From assembly GCA_958369225.1 (NCBI GenBank), contig CATXID010000001.1, positions 558,001-622,000 of the forward strand: 64,000 nt of DNA, written 5' to 3'. Shown in pieces: positions 8,589 through 17,894 of this stretch; the stretch's first letter is position 1, and each line of letters begins with the position of its first letter. This stretch comes from an uncultured Collinsella sp. GTDB taxonomy: Bacteria > Actinomycetota > Coriobacteriia > Coriobacteriales > Coriobacteriaceae. A program made the position numbers and the translations under genes. The notes below the pieces were generated by a model. That model had not been told where the DNA came from, did no database searches, and saw only the letters and a program-made list of their open reading frames with translations.

Positions 8589-9653
8589 ATGAGTGATTTC
8601 ATTGTCGCGCCCGGCGAGATTATCAAGGAGTACCTTGACGCGCGCGGCCTGACCCAAAAGGAAGTTTCGAAGCGCACCGGCGTGAGCGAGCGCCATCTCT
8701 CCCAGCTTCTGAACGGGAAGACCAGGCTTACCGAGGACATGGCCCTGAAGCTCGAGAAGGTCATGCCCGACGTTCCTGCGAGCTTTTGGCTCAACTACGA
8801 GGTCAAGTATCAGGAGTACCTTGCTCGCGAGCGCGAGGAGGCGCATTTGGAGGAACTTGACCTCAAGGAGATTGCCAAGAGGTTCCACTTCAAGGAAGCT
8901 TTTGGGCGTGCGAGTGGTATGTCCCTCGTTGAGCAGGCTACCGCGATGCTTAAGATTCTTGGCATCACAGACTTTGAGCGCTACGGGAACGCCGTCCCTG
9001 ACGGTATTGAATTCATGCAGGATGGCGGCGATTCTGAGGCGGTTGTGGTGTGGCTCGGGCTCTGCAAGGAAGAGATTGAGGACCAGAACGATACCAAAAA
9101 CGCCCCGGTGTACTCCAAGGATGCTTTCGTTGATGCACTTTCCTATCTGAAGGATGTGGCTTCAAACACGGATTTTATGGCATCGCTGAAGAGCTGCCGC
9201 ATGCTGCTCAACTCAGTTGGCGTTTACTTGGTGTACAGGCCGGCTATCGCCAACGCAAAGGTTCGCGGCGCTCTCACATACTATCTCGGGCGTCCGACAA
9301 TCTACATCAGCGGACGCTACAAGACTCACGGTGATGCTTGGTTTGCAATTGCGCATGAGATTGGCCACCTCCTCGATGGATTGGGCCAGGGGGGCGCAGA
9401 GATCTCCATTGACGACCCAAAGCTCAAGAGCTCTGACGAGGACGATGAACGTGCCAATGCGTATGCGAGGAAGTTCTTTGTAGACGAGGATGACTACCGG
9501 GCGTTTGCGGCTGCGGGCGATTTTTCCAGCGCCGCCGTGAAGGGCTTTGCGGCCTCTCAGGGGACGCCTCCGGGCATCGTCGTTGCCTTCCTGCAGCATG
9601 ACGGCTTTGTGCCGTTTGCTGAACTGAACGACTTGAAGGATCGCTTCAACTAG
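8589..9653 (+). CDS. higA: HigA-like antitoxin fused to ImmA/IrrE metallopeptidase domain
   Basis: The 354-aa protein has an XRE-type helix-turn-helix at residues about 12-70 (LTQKEVSKRTGVSERHLSQLLNGKTRLT), which should neutralise HigB and bind the tandem operator. After a helical linker comes a C-terminal ImmA/IrrE (COG2856) domain with the zinc-protease signature HEIGH near residues 256-260, and a downstream acidic stretch before RANAYARKFFV. Ordinary HigA is about 100 aa, so this is the fused form. ATG at 8589 follows AGGAGAGGAG. The longer frame starting at 8511 overlaps higB and lacks a domain, so it was rejected. The peptidase could make the antitoxin conditional, as ImmA does for phage repressors; that is inference. 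Confidence 0.87.
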   Translation: MSDFIVAPGEIIKEYLDARGLTQKEVSKRTGVSERHLSQLLNGKTRLTEDMALKLEKVMPDVPASFWLNYEVKYQEYLAREREEAHLEELDLKEIAKRFHFKEAFGRASGMSLVEQATAMLKILGITDFERYGNAVPDGIEFMQDGGDSEAVVVWLGLCKEEIEDQNDTKNAPVYSKDAFVDALSYLKDVASNTDFMASLKSCRMLLNSVGVYLVYRPAIANAKVRGALTYYLGRPTIYISGRYKTHGDAWFAIAHEIGHLLDGLGQGGAEISIDDPKLKSSDEDDERANAYARKFFVDEDDYRAFAAAGDFSSAAVKGFAASQGTPPGIVVAFLQHDGFVPFAELNDLKDRFN

Positions 9654-9664
9654 GGGGTGGAGCC

Positions 9665-10783
9665 GTGTACGTGATCGACATAAAGAATCGGCAAAGCGAG
9701 TTCGCAGCGATGAAGATTCTTCAGGAAAAAGGCCTGCTGCGTAGCGACATGATCCCCTTGGTAGAGGTCATTCAAGAGAAGTTAACCTACGACGATAAGA
9801 TCGACCCGTTCACCGGCGAAATCGTTCGAGAAGAGAAGATCTGCAAGGGCGGGAGAATTATCCACCGAGCAATAAAGGACATGTCCTCTCCGCACGATGT
9901 TACGCTTGAGAAGGTTGTCCAGCTGTTTCCCAACCGTCCCGTATTGGTCGACTACTTCAGGTGCGACCTTAACAGGTACCGTTATAAGCCTGATAAGATT
10001 CCCCTCGTCATTCAGCTCAATAGAGACCTCGGCCTATACAAGACCAAGGTCCTTGGAATCGCTGCGTACCCAAACTTGATTCCCGTCATCACGGTTAAGC
10101 GTGACATTGACGCGCTGAAGCCCGGTGAGGTTGTGGCGCTTGCGGGCCAATTAAGGGCGGATAATCCGGCTCAGCAAATTGCGATTCGCATCGATGACCT
10201 TGGGGGCTATGAAAGTGCGGTCAAACAGGTTCTGCGGGCGGACGATTTCCTTCTGTATGATTTCAACGAACAGCCGATTCGCTCGAAGCCAATAGAGTGT
10301 ATGCAGCTTCGGCGTCTCAATCTCCCTGCGCAGCTCATCGCGCTTTGCTCCCCAAGGGCGCGAAGCGCCACTGGCAGAGATTTTCCCAATGGGGATTACG
10401 CCAACATCATCAATAATGTACACCTTGACACCTTTGCAAACTATGGCTTCCAAGGTGTCGGTGATTATGGTGGACTCCGTGACAAACTTCCAGAAGGAGG
10501 GACCAACAAAGGCCGTGCCCTTGCCGTTCTTTATGATGGTTCCAGGAACGAATTCAAAACCTTCGTGAACGATGACTATGATCGCGGCCCGAGCGGCTAC
10601 CAGGATATCATCCCTGATATTCTGGCCGACGCCACGCTCAACCCCAAAGGAAACTGCGTTGCCCTTGGCATTGTTGCAGAGAAATACGCCCAAGGCACGC
10701 AGAGCACCTTCGCCGAGTGGATTAAGTACACGCTTATCCGCTATATACAGCAGCTGTCAGAATCTTCGAGGGTGTTTCAGTAG
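9665..10783 (+). CDS. sce7725-family (Beta protein-like) protein
   Basis: The 372-aa soluble protein resembles the sce7725 / phage Beta protein family in its opening (YVIDIKNRQSEFAAMKIL), the PLVEVIQEKL segment, and the C-terminal region around SGYQDIIPDI and GIVAEKYAQGTQSTFAEWIKYTLIRYI. The biochemical role of the family is not established. The GTG start at 9665 follows GGGGGTGGAGCC, and the gene lies 11 bases after higA, so it is very probably the third gene of the toxin-antitoxin operon. It ends in a seven-base overlap with the converging sce7726-family gene. The pairing of these two families is known at least from their naming, as adjacent Sorangium loci. Confidence 0.75.
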   Translation: MYVIDIKNRQSEFAAMKILQEKGLLRSDMIPLVEVIQEKLTYDDKIDPFTGEIVREEKICKGGRIIHRAIKDMSSPHDVTLEKVVQLFPNRPVLVDYFRCDLNRYRYKPDKIPLVIQLNRDLGLYKTKVLGIAAYPNLIPVITVKRDIDALKPGEVVALAGQLRADNPAQQIAIRIDDLGGYESAVKQVLRADDFLLYDFNEQPIRSKPIECMQLRRLNLPAQLIALCSPRARSATGRDFPNGDYANIINNVHLDTFANYGFQGVGDYGGLRDKLPEGGTNKGRALAVLYDGSRNEFKTFVNDDYDRGPSGYQDIIPDILADATLNPKGNCVALGIVAEKYAQGTQSTFAEWIKYTLIRYIQQLSESSRVFQ

Positions 10784-11598
10784 ACAATCCCCGGCTCTAG
10801 CCTGTTGCGGTAGAACCATTCGTAGTCGATGCCGAAAACCTGCGGCTTCACTTTGCAGAAGTGCTCCCAGTAGGCGCCATAACGCTGCTTGAGGTAGGCC
10901 TTGAACAGGCGGTTGATTTTGGCTTGGCCGTTCTCGGCGAGGCACTCCTGGACAATGGCGGGTTTTGACATGCCCTTGCCGCTGATGCCGAAGGTCTCGC
11001 AGAGGGCGCGCTTGGGCATGACCATGAGCTGCTTCTCGGAGTCCAAGTCTGTGCTCTTGATGGCCCTGCGCTGCGCCTTGAAGTGGTAAGAGCCGTCCCT
11101 TGCGTCTTGCCTGTAGGAGTAAATCCCGCAGGCATCGGGGACGTAGCTCGGGAGCTCCTGCCAGCGCTTCTCGGACGTCACGACGTAGACGGTCTCGAAC
11201 ACGTCGAAGTAGTCGCTCAGCTGGCCTTCGAGCCGGTCGAACGTGTCGAGGTCGGTCTTGATCTCGTAGGCGGCACTGTGGCCATTGACCTTGCACATAT
11301 CCACGCGGCTGTTGCCGATGGGCAGCTCGAAGATGGAGATGTTTGCCGGGTTTAGCGGGAAGAGCACCTTGTCGATGAAATTAGCCTTGATGGTGGCTTC
11401 GTTTGGGTAGTAACCCATCACCAAGTTGTTGATGGTCTTCCGTGCGGCGTATTTGGAATCGAGCACGGGGGCGAAGTCGCCGAGAGCGTCTTGGAGGATG
11501 GAGGCGAGCTTGGACTCCGAGAGGACGGTCGAGTACGACTCATAGAGCTGCTTCGCAGTCTCCCTCAGTTCTGTGTCGTCAAGCTGCATGGTCTCCAT
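10777..11598 (-). CDS. sce7726-family protein
   Basis: The 273-aa protein has the family core ISIFELPIGNSRVDMCKVNGHSA followed by YEIKTDLDTFDRLEGQLSDYF. The D...EIK spacing resembles a PD-(D/E)XK nuclease core, suggesting nucleic-acid cleavage, though catalysis is unproven. An N-terminal helical region and a C-terminal region with KQRYGAYWEHF follow the family plan. ATG at 11598 was chosen because GGAGG (complement of 11604-11608) stands five bases upstream; the longer frame to 11676 has no such site. It is transcribed toward sce7725 and overlaps it by seven bases tail-to-tail, so the two are co-located but separately expressed here. Confidence 0.75.
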   Translation of the reverse strand: METMQLDDTELRETAKQLYESYSTVLSESKLASILQDALGDFAPVLDSKYAARKTINNLVMGYYPNEATIKANFIDKVLFPLNPANISIFELPIGNSRVDMCKVNGHSAAYEIKTDLDTFDRLEGQLSDYFDVFETVYVVTSEKRWQELPSYVPDACGIYSYRQDARDGSYHFKAQRRAIKSTDLDSEKQLMVMPKRALCETFGISGKGMSKPAIVQECLAENGQAKINRLFKAYLKQRYGAYWEHFCKVKPQVFGIDYEWFYRNRLEPGIVY

Positions 11599-11729
11599 CT
11601 TTACCTCCGATGGGAATCTTACCATGATGACTGAAGAACGCTCCGAGAGTTCGGCGCTCGTAAACCAACGGCTCATATTTGTTCGAGCGCGGCTGCAATG
11701 GAGTTCTGTTGCTCGTCTGACTTTGTGGC

Positions 11730-11775
11730 GCCCGCCTATCTGATCGTATCGAGCAGATAGACGGGCTTCTTTTGT
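11730..11775 (+). terminator. Hairpin followed by T-rich tract
   Basis: GCCCGCCTATCTG at 11730-11742 pairs imperfectly with CAGATAGACGGGC at 11754-11766, followed by TTCTTTTGT. The polarity is that of a rightward terminator. No rightward gene ends just before it, so it may stop read-through from sce7725, or mark the end of a lost gene. Confidence 0.5.
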
Positions 11776-11821
11776 GTCTGCCGATAGAGCGGAAAGGCGG
11801 TTCTCGTGAAGGAGGACTCAC

Positions 11822-11893
11822 ATGGCGGGCAGGCGGACGCGACGCAGCAGCAAGCGACGGGCGCGGAAGACCAGGCGGCGCAATGGGAAGTGA
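11822..11893 (+). CDS. Possible 23-aa Arg-rich micropeptide
   Basis: ATG at 11822 lies five bases after a perfect AAGGAGGA (11809-11816). The product has 11 Arg and 3 Lys in 23 residues and no recognisable family. An overlapping frame also stays open, so coding is uncertain. The main support is the strength and spacing of the ribosome binding site and the terminator directly before it. Confidence 0.3.
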   Translation: MAGRRTRRSSKRRARKTRRRNGK

Positions 11894-12160
11894 CGGGCGG
11901 CGGCACCGAGGGGGCAACCGCTGGCGATGACTGTCCCCAACGGCTAGTTTGGGCCAACGATTCTTCGGTGTAAAAGACGCACCATGCTTGGGTGGGGGAT
12001 TGTTATTCGTTTGTAAAGGACATGCCGCGCTTGCGGTAAGGGTCTATCAAATACCCGTAAGAAACCGCAGCTGGCGCGGTTGTCGCACGATCGGGGCCGT
12101 ATCTTTCCAAACAGCAAAGCGGGCAGGGTGCCCGCGATTCGCATGTATGAAAGGAAGATC

Positions 12161-13102
12161 ATGCTCGATCAGGCTTATTCTCGTCGTCAGTTCCTCGGCC
12201 TCGCTGGTGGCCTTGCCAGCATCGTCGGACTCGGTCTCGTTGGTTGCGGCGGCGCAGGCGCATCCGACGCCGCCGACAAGGGCAGTGCCGCTGCCGCTGC
12301 CGAGTCCGTCTCCGGCGAGGTGACCTACGACGGCGCCTCCTCGTTCCAGGCTCTCGTCGAGGCTGCTGCCGAGAAGTTCATGGACGCCAACCCGGACGTC
12401 TCCATCTCCGGCTCGGGCAACGGTTCGGGCAAGGGCCTGACCGCTGTCGCCGCCGGCACCGTCACCATCGGTAACTCCGACGTCTTCGCCGAGACCAAGC
12501 TCGAGGCCGATCAGGTCAAGAACCTCGTCGACCACGAGGTCGCCGTCGTGGGCATGGGCCCCGTCGTCTCCAAGAACGTCAAGGTCGATGACCTGTCCCT
12601 CGAGCAGCTCAAGGGCATCTTCTCCGGCCAGATCACCAACTGGAAGGAGGTCGGCGGCGACGACGCTACCATCGTCGTCCTCAACCGCAAGGCAGGCTCC
12701 GGTACCCGCGCCACCTTCGAGGCTGCCGTCTTTGGCGACGAGGCCGTCGACTTTAAGGGCGACGCCGAGCTCGACAAGTCCGGTGACGTCCAGACTCAGA
12801 TGGGCAGCACCGACAACGCCATCTCTTACCTGGACTTCTCGCACTTCGATGACTCCAAGTTCAATGCCATCAAGGTCGAGGGCGTGGAGCCCAAGAGCGC
12901 AAACGTCACCGACGATTCCTTTAAGATTTGGGCTACCGAGCACATGTACTGCGCGAAGGACGCCGACGAGGCCACCAAGGCCTTCCTGGAGTTCATGCTT
13001 TCCGACGACGTCCAGGGCAAGCTCGTCGAGGAGCAGGGCTTCATTCCCGTCTCTGCCATGAAGGTCGTCAAGGACGCCAGCGGCAAGGTCTCCGCTAAAT
13101 AA
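12161..13102 (+). CDS. pstS: Phosphate-binding lipoprotein PstS
   Basis: It binds inorganic phosphate outside the membrane and delivers it to PstCA. The N-terminus MLDQAYSRRQFLG...LVGCGG holds both a twin-arginine motif (RRQFLG) and a lipobox (LVGC), so the protein is predicted to leave by the Tat route and be lipidated at Cys30. The mature part has the phosphate-binding pattern TYDGASSFQALVEAAAEKF, SGSGNGSGKGL and KAGSGTRATFE. ATG at 12161 follows GAAAGGAAG; the longer frame from 12080 would bury the signal sequence. It is the first gene of pstSCAB, with 24 bases to pstC. Confidence 0.95.
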   Translation: MLDQAYSRRQFLGLAGGLASIVGLGLVGCGGAGASDAADKGSAAAAAESVSGEVTYDGASSFQALVEAAAEKFMDANPDVSISGSGNGSGKGLTAVAAGTVTIGNSDVFAETKLEADQVKNLVDHEVAVVGMGPVVSKNVKVDDLSLEQLKGIFSGQITNWKEVGGDDATIVVLNRKAGSGTRATFEAAVFGDEAVDFKGDAELDKSGDVQTQMGSTDNAISYLDFSHFDDSKFNAIKVEGVEPKSANVTDDSFKIWATEHMYCAKDADEATKAFLEFMLSDDVQGKLVEEQGFIPVSAMKVVKDASGKVSAK

Positions 13103-13126
13103 GTAATCGCCCCGGAAAGGTTTGCA

Positions 13127-14035
13127 ATGGCAAAACAGCTGCCAAAGCGCGACCTTGAGAACGTAGGCCTGGGCGTCACGGGCGCGTGCGTAGCGCTCGT
13201 GACGCTTGTCGTTGCCGCGCTCATCTTTATGGTCGCCCAAAAGGGCCTCTCGGCATTTGTTAAGGACGGCGTTTCGGTCGTCGAGTTCTTCACCGGCACC
13301 AAGTGGGACCTGGCCAACACGGCCGAAAACGGCCTGCCCTATACCGGCGCCCTGCCTCTGATCATCACCTCGTTTGCGGTCATGGTGCTCTCCACGCTCA
13401 TCGCGCTGCCCATCGCCATCGGCTCTGCCATCTTTGCGGTCGAGATTAGCCCTAAGTTTGGCTCCAAGGTCTTTCAGCCGCTTATTGAGCTTTTGACCGG
13501 CATTCCCTCGGTCGTCTTTGGCCTGATCGGCTTTCACGTGGTCGTCGGCCTTATGAAGAGCGTTTTCCACGTGAGCACGGGTCTGGGCATCTTGCCCGGC
13601 GCCATCGTACTGGCCGTCATGATTCTGCCGACGATGACTACGCTTTCGGTCGACGGCCTGCGCGCCGTGCCCGATAGCTACCGTCAGGGCTCGCTCGCGC
13701 TGGGCTACACCCGCTGGCAGACCATCTGGCACGTGGTGCTCAAGAGCGCTATGCCATCGCTCATGACCGCAGTCATCCTTGGCATGACCCGCGCCTTTGG
13801 CGAGACGCTCGCCGTGCGCATGGTTATCGGCGGCATCGAGGCCATGCCGACGTCGCTGCTGTCGCCTGCGTCCACCATCACCACCACGCTTACCACGTCC
13901 ATGGCGGTCTATGCCGAGGGTTCGGCCCAGGACGACGTCTTGTGGGCGCTCGGCCTGCTGCTGATGGGCATGAGTCTCATCTTTATCCTGATCATCCATC
14001 TCATTGGCCGCAAGGGGGCGAAGGCTCGTGGCTAG
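13127..14035 (+). CDS. pstC: Phosphate ABC transporter permease PstC
   Basis: This integral-membrane half of the phosphate channel has about six hydrophobic spans. The ABC permease EAA-type loop is visible as VPDSYRQGSLALGYTRWQTIWHVVLKSAMPSLMTA at residues about 185-220, followed by the PstC-typical GMTRAFGETLAVRMVIGG. The 302-aa length is normal. The last eight bases overlap the start of pstA, implying coupled translation and a one-to-one permease ratio. Confidence 0.95.
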   Translation: MAKQLPKRDLENVGLGVTGACVALVTLVVAALIFMVAQKGLSAFVKDGVSVVEFFTGTKWDLANTAENGLPYTGALPLIITSFAVMVLSTLIALPIAIGSAIFAVEISPKFGSKVFQPLIELLTGIPSVVFGLIGFHVVVGLMKSVFHVSTGLGILPGAIVLAVMILPTMTTLSVDGLRAVPDSYRQGSLALGYTRWQTIWHVVLKSAMPSLMTAVILGMTRAFGETLAVRMVIGGIEAMPTSLLSPASTITTTLTTSMAVYAEGSAQDDVLWALGLLLMGMSLIFILIIHLIGRKGAKARG

Positions 14036-14950
14036 CACGCGCATCCTTATCGACGAGGCGAGACTCGGGCGTGTCCAAAAGCAGGACCGCATCGCCACGG
14101 GCGTGCTGACGGCAATCGTCGCCATCGTCATGCTCATCGTCGTCTCCATGGTGGCCTATATTCTGTTCGAGGGCATCTCGACGCTGTTCCAGCCGGGATT
14201 TCTCACGCAGCCCGCACGCGCCAACGGAACGCAGGGCGGCGTGCTCTACCAGCTGTTCGACTCGTTCTACCTACTGCTGATCACCTTAGGTATCTCGGTG
14301 CCCATCAGCCTGGGCGGCGCGGTCTTCCTGGTCGAGTACGCGCCGGACGGCCCCATCCGCGACATCGCCTCCACCGCCATCGAGACGTTGTCTTCGCTGC
14401 CCTCCATTGTCGTAGGCATGTTCGGCTTTCTGGTGTTCTCGGTGCAGCTGGGCTGGAAGTACTCCATCATCTCCGGCGCCGTCGCGCTCACCATGTTCAA
14501 CATCCCCATCCTGGTGCGCGTGATTCAGCAGGCGCTCGAGGACGTGCCGCAGGCCCAGCGCGATGCGTGCCTGGCCATGGGCCTCACTCGCTGGGAGGCC
14601 ACACTGCACATCCTGATTCCCGAGGCCATGCCCGCCATCGTGACCGGCATCGTGCTTTCGGCCGGCCGCGTGTTTGGCGAGGCCGCGGCGCTGCTCTTTA
14701 CCTCGGGCATGAGCTCGCCGGTTCGCCTGAACTTCTTGAGCTTTAACCTGTCGAGCCCCACCTGCGCCTGGAACGTGTTCCGTCCCGGCGAGTCGCTGGC
14801 CGTGCACATCTACAAGATCTATGGCGAGGGCAGCCCCGAGGCCCAGCAGATCGTCTGGGGCACCGCGGCACTGCTGATGATTTGCGTGCTGCTGTTTAAC
14901 GTAGTCGCCCGTATCGTAGGCAAGCAACTGGCAAGGAGGATGACGGCCGA

Positions 14951-14954
<4 letters not shown>
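14028..14954 (+). CDS. pstA: Phosphate ABC transporter permease PstA
   Basis: This is the second membrane subunit, with about six spans. The periplasmic loop FQPGFLTQPARANGTQGGVLYQLF and the ATPase-contact loop VPQAQRDACLAMGLTRWEATLHILIPEAMPAIVTG, followed by SAGRVFGEAAALLFTSG, are typical of PstA. GTG at 14028 was chosen, after GGGGGCGAAGG; starting at 14004 would add residues buried in pstC. The stop overlaps the pstB start in an ATGA arrangement. Confidence 0.94.
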
Positions 14955-15823
<869 letters not shown>

Positions 15824-15879
15824 TCCGGAACATGCTTGAGGCCCGCGGCGGCCACGGTTGTCGTGGGACTGATTGGAGA

Positions 15880-15917
15880 GGCGGGTCATCTCTTTTGCGA
15901 GATGGCCCGCCTTTTTG
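15880..15917 (+). terminator. Terminator of the pst operon
   Basis: GGCGGGTCATCTC (15880-15892) pairs with GAGATGGCCCGCC (15899-15911), apart from one mismatch, across a six-base loop, and TTTTT follows directly. Confidence 0.9.
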
Positions 15918-15933
15918 CTCTGCGACCGAAACG

Positions 15934-15970
15934 ACCACCACAAAGGGGACAGGCACCTTCGTGGTGGTTT
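15934..15970. repeat. Six-copy palindromic repeat, copy 1
   Basis: The ends ACCACCAC and GTGGTGGT surround an asymmetric core AAAGGGGACAGGCACCTT. It is the same element as at 28675, 60274, 61231, 62808 and 63214; here the core reads on the minus orientation. It lies between the pst terminator and the ABC-F gene. Confidence 0.85.
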
Positions 15971-16028
15971 GGGGTGGGGCTCGCTGCTATCATGGACAAC
16001 GTTGAATTTCTACGAAGGAGCAGGGCAT

Positions 16029-17888
16029 ATGGCGATTCTTTTGGGATGCGATTCCATCAGCCTAGAGTTTCCCACCAAGCATATTTTCGATAGTGTGACG
16101 CTCGGCGTGGGCGAGGGCGACCGCATTGGTATCGTCGGTAAAAACGGCGACGGCAAGTCGACGCTGCTGAGTGTACTCGCCGGCACGCTGGAACCCGACG
16201 ACGGCCGCGTGACGCACCGCCGCGGCACGACGATCGGTCTGCTCGGCCAAAAGGACAACCTGGTCGATACCGACACCGTGCATCATGCCGTCGTGGGCGA
16301 CGCGCCCGAGTATGAGTGGGCGTCGAGTCCGCGTACGCGCCAGATTCTGGCCGGCCTCATCAGCGATGTGCCCTGGGAAGGCACAGTGGGCGAGCTTTCG
16401 GGCGGCCAGCGCCGTCGCGTGGACCTCGCGCGCCTGCTGATCGGCGACTACGACGTGCTCATGCTCGACGAGCCCACCAACCACCTGGACATGCGTACCA
16501 TCAACTGGCTTGCGCGTCACTTAAAGGCCCGCTGGCAGCGCGGTCAGGGCGCGATGCTCGTGGTCACGCACGATCGCTGGTTCTTGGACGAGGTCTGCAC
16601 CAGCATGTGGGAGGTCCACGACGGCCAGGTCGATCCCTTCGAGGGCGGCTACTCGGCATACATCCTGCAGCGCGTGGAGCGCGACCGCATGGCCGCCGTC
16701 ACCGAGGAGCGCCGCCGCAACATGGCGCGCAAGGAGCTCGCGTGGCTGAGCCGCGGCGCCCAGGCCCGTTCCACCAAGCCCAAGTTTCGCGTGGATGCCG
16801 CTCGCGAGCTGATCGCCGACGTGCCGCCCGTGCGTGACGAGCTGGAGCTCAAGCGCCTGGCCGTGAGCCGCCTGGGCAAGCAGGTTATCGATGTGGTCGA
16901 CGTGGACGCCGGCTATGCGGATGCCGATGGCACGTCCAAACAGGTGCTCACCGATGTGACCTGGCTCATCGGCGCGGGCGACCGCTATGGTCTTTTGGGC
17001 GAGAACGGCGCCGGCAAGTCGACGCTGCTCGACGTGATCCAGGGCAAGATCGCGCCCCTGCGCGGTCGCGTGAAGATTGGCCAGACGGTGCGCTTTGGCG
17101 TGCTGTCGCAGCAGCTCGAAGAGCTCGAGCCCTACATGGGCGACACGATCCGCGAGGTGCTCAGCAACTATAAGAAGTACTACGTCATCGACGGCAAGGA
17201 GACTTCGCCCGAGAAGCTCTGCGAGCGTCTGGGCTTTACGACGCAGCAGCTCTGGAGCCGCATCGGCGATCTTTCGGGCGGCCAGCGCCGTCGCCTGTCG
17301 CTGCTGCTGACAATCCTGGACGAGCCCAACGTGCTCATCCTGGACGAGCCCGGCAACGACCTCGATACCGACATGCTGGCGATTGTCGAGGATCTGCTCG
17401 ACGGCTGGCCTGGCACGCTGATCCTAGTGACGCACGACCGTTTCCTCATGGAGCGCGTGACCGACCAGCAGTGGGCGCTGCTCGACGGCCACCTGACGCA
17501 TATGCCCGGCGGCGTGGATCAGTACCTGCGCCTGTGCAACGCCACCGCCGAGGGCGAGCCCGTGGGCGCGCCGAGCGCCAAGACCGGCACGTTCGACACC
17601 GGCGCCGCAGCGGTTGCGGCCGAAAAGCCCAAGACGAGCGGGCAGCCCAATGGCCTTTCCAACGCCGAACGCCAGAAGCTTCGCCGCGAGGTGAGTTCGC
17701 TCGAGCGCAAGATGGAGACGCAGCGCGCTCGCGTGGAGGAGGCCGAGGCCGCCATGGCCCAGGTCGATCCCACCAACTACACGGCGCTGGGCGAGCAGCA
17801 GGCAAAGATCGACGAGGCCCACGCCGCCATGGACGAGCTGGAGATGGCGTGGCTCGAGGCGAGCGAAAAGCTCGAGGGCGAGGAGTAG
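16029..17888 (+). CDS. ABC-F family ATPase (Uup/EttA-like)
   Basis: This soluble twin-cassette ATPase belongs to the ABC-F group, which acts on ribosomes during translation; some members give antibiotic resistance by target protection. Cassette 1 has GKNGDGKST (about residues 36-44) and LSGGQRRRVDLARLL with MLDEPTNHLD. Cassette 2 has GENGAGKST (about 330) and LSGGQRRRLSLL with ILDEPGNDLD, where the usual TNHLD is altered. A charged interdomain linker (ERRRNMARKELAWLSRG) and a C-terminal coiled coil (about 555-619) are present as in Uup. ATG at 16029 with AAGGAG (16015-16020) was chosen over a 52-codon extension. No membrane domain is present. Specific role unknown. Confidence 0.88.
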   Translation: MAILLGCDSISLEFPTKHIFDSVTLGVGEGDRIGIVGKNGDGKSTLLSVLAGTLEPDDGRVTHRRGTTIGLLGQKDNLVDTDTVHHAVVGDAPEYEWASSPRTRQILAGLISDVPWEGTVGELSGGQRRRVDLARLLIGDYDVLMLDEPTNHLDMRTINWLARHLKARWQRGQGAMLVVTHDRWFLDEVCTSMWEVHDGQVDPFEGGYSAYILQRVERDRMAAVTEERRRNMARKELAWLSRGAQARSTKPKFRVDAARELIADVPPVRDELELKRLAVSRLGKQVIDVVDVDAGYADADGTSKQVLTDVTWLIGAGDRYGLLGENGAGKSTLLDVIQGKIAPLRGRVKIGQTVRFGVLSQQLEELEPYMGDTIREVLSNYKKYYVIDGKETSPEKLCERLGFTTQQLWSRIGDLSGGQRRRLSLLLTILDEPNVLILDEPGNDLDTDMLAIVEDLLDGWPGTLILVTHDRFLMERVTDQQWALLDGHLTHMPGGVDQYLRLCNATAEGEPVGAPSAKTGTFDTGAAAVAAEKPKTSGQPNGLSNAERQKLRREVSSLERKMETQRARVEEAEAAMAQVDPTNYTALGEQQAKIDEAHAAMDELEMAWLEASEKLEGEE

Positions 17889-17894
17889 ACGAGG

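Larger units (their letters stand above)
11599..12160. other. Gap between defence island and pst operon
   Basis: This 562-base gap holds a hairpin terminator (11730-11775), a possible 23-codon Arg-rich gene (11822-11893), and a TGTCCCCAACGGCTAGT piece at 11932-11948 like the core of the repeats at 18676 and 58331. The stretch 12000-12160 should carry the pst promoter. Neither a convincing Pho-box-like direct repeat nor a -35/-10 pair with proper spacing was found. Confidence 0.5.

Noticed and set aside
12000..12160. Pho box before pstS
   Set aside because: No pair of 11-bp direct repeats with the usual spacing could be found.
12047..14149. 700-codon reverse frame across pstS-pstC
   Set aside because: It is antisense to well-supported pst genes, has low-complexity His/Asp/Arg composition, and arises from strong third-position GC.
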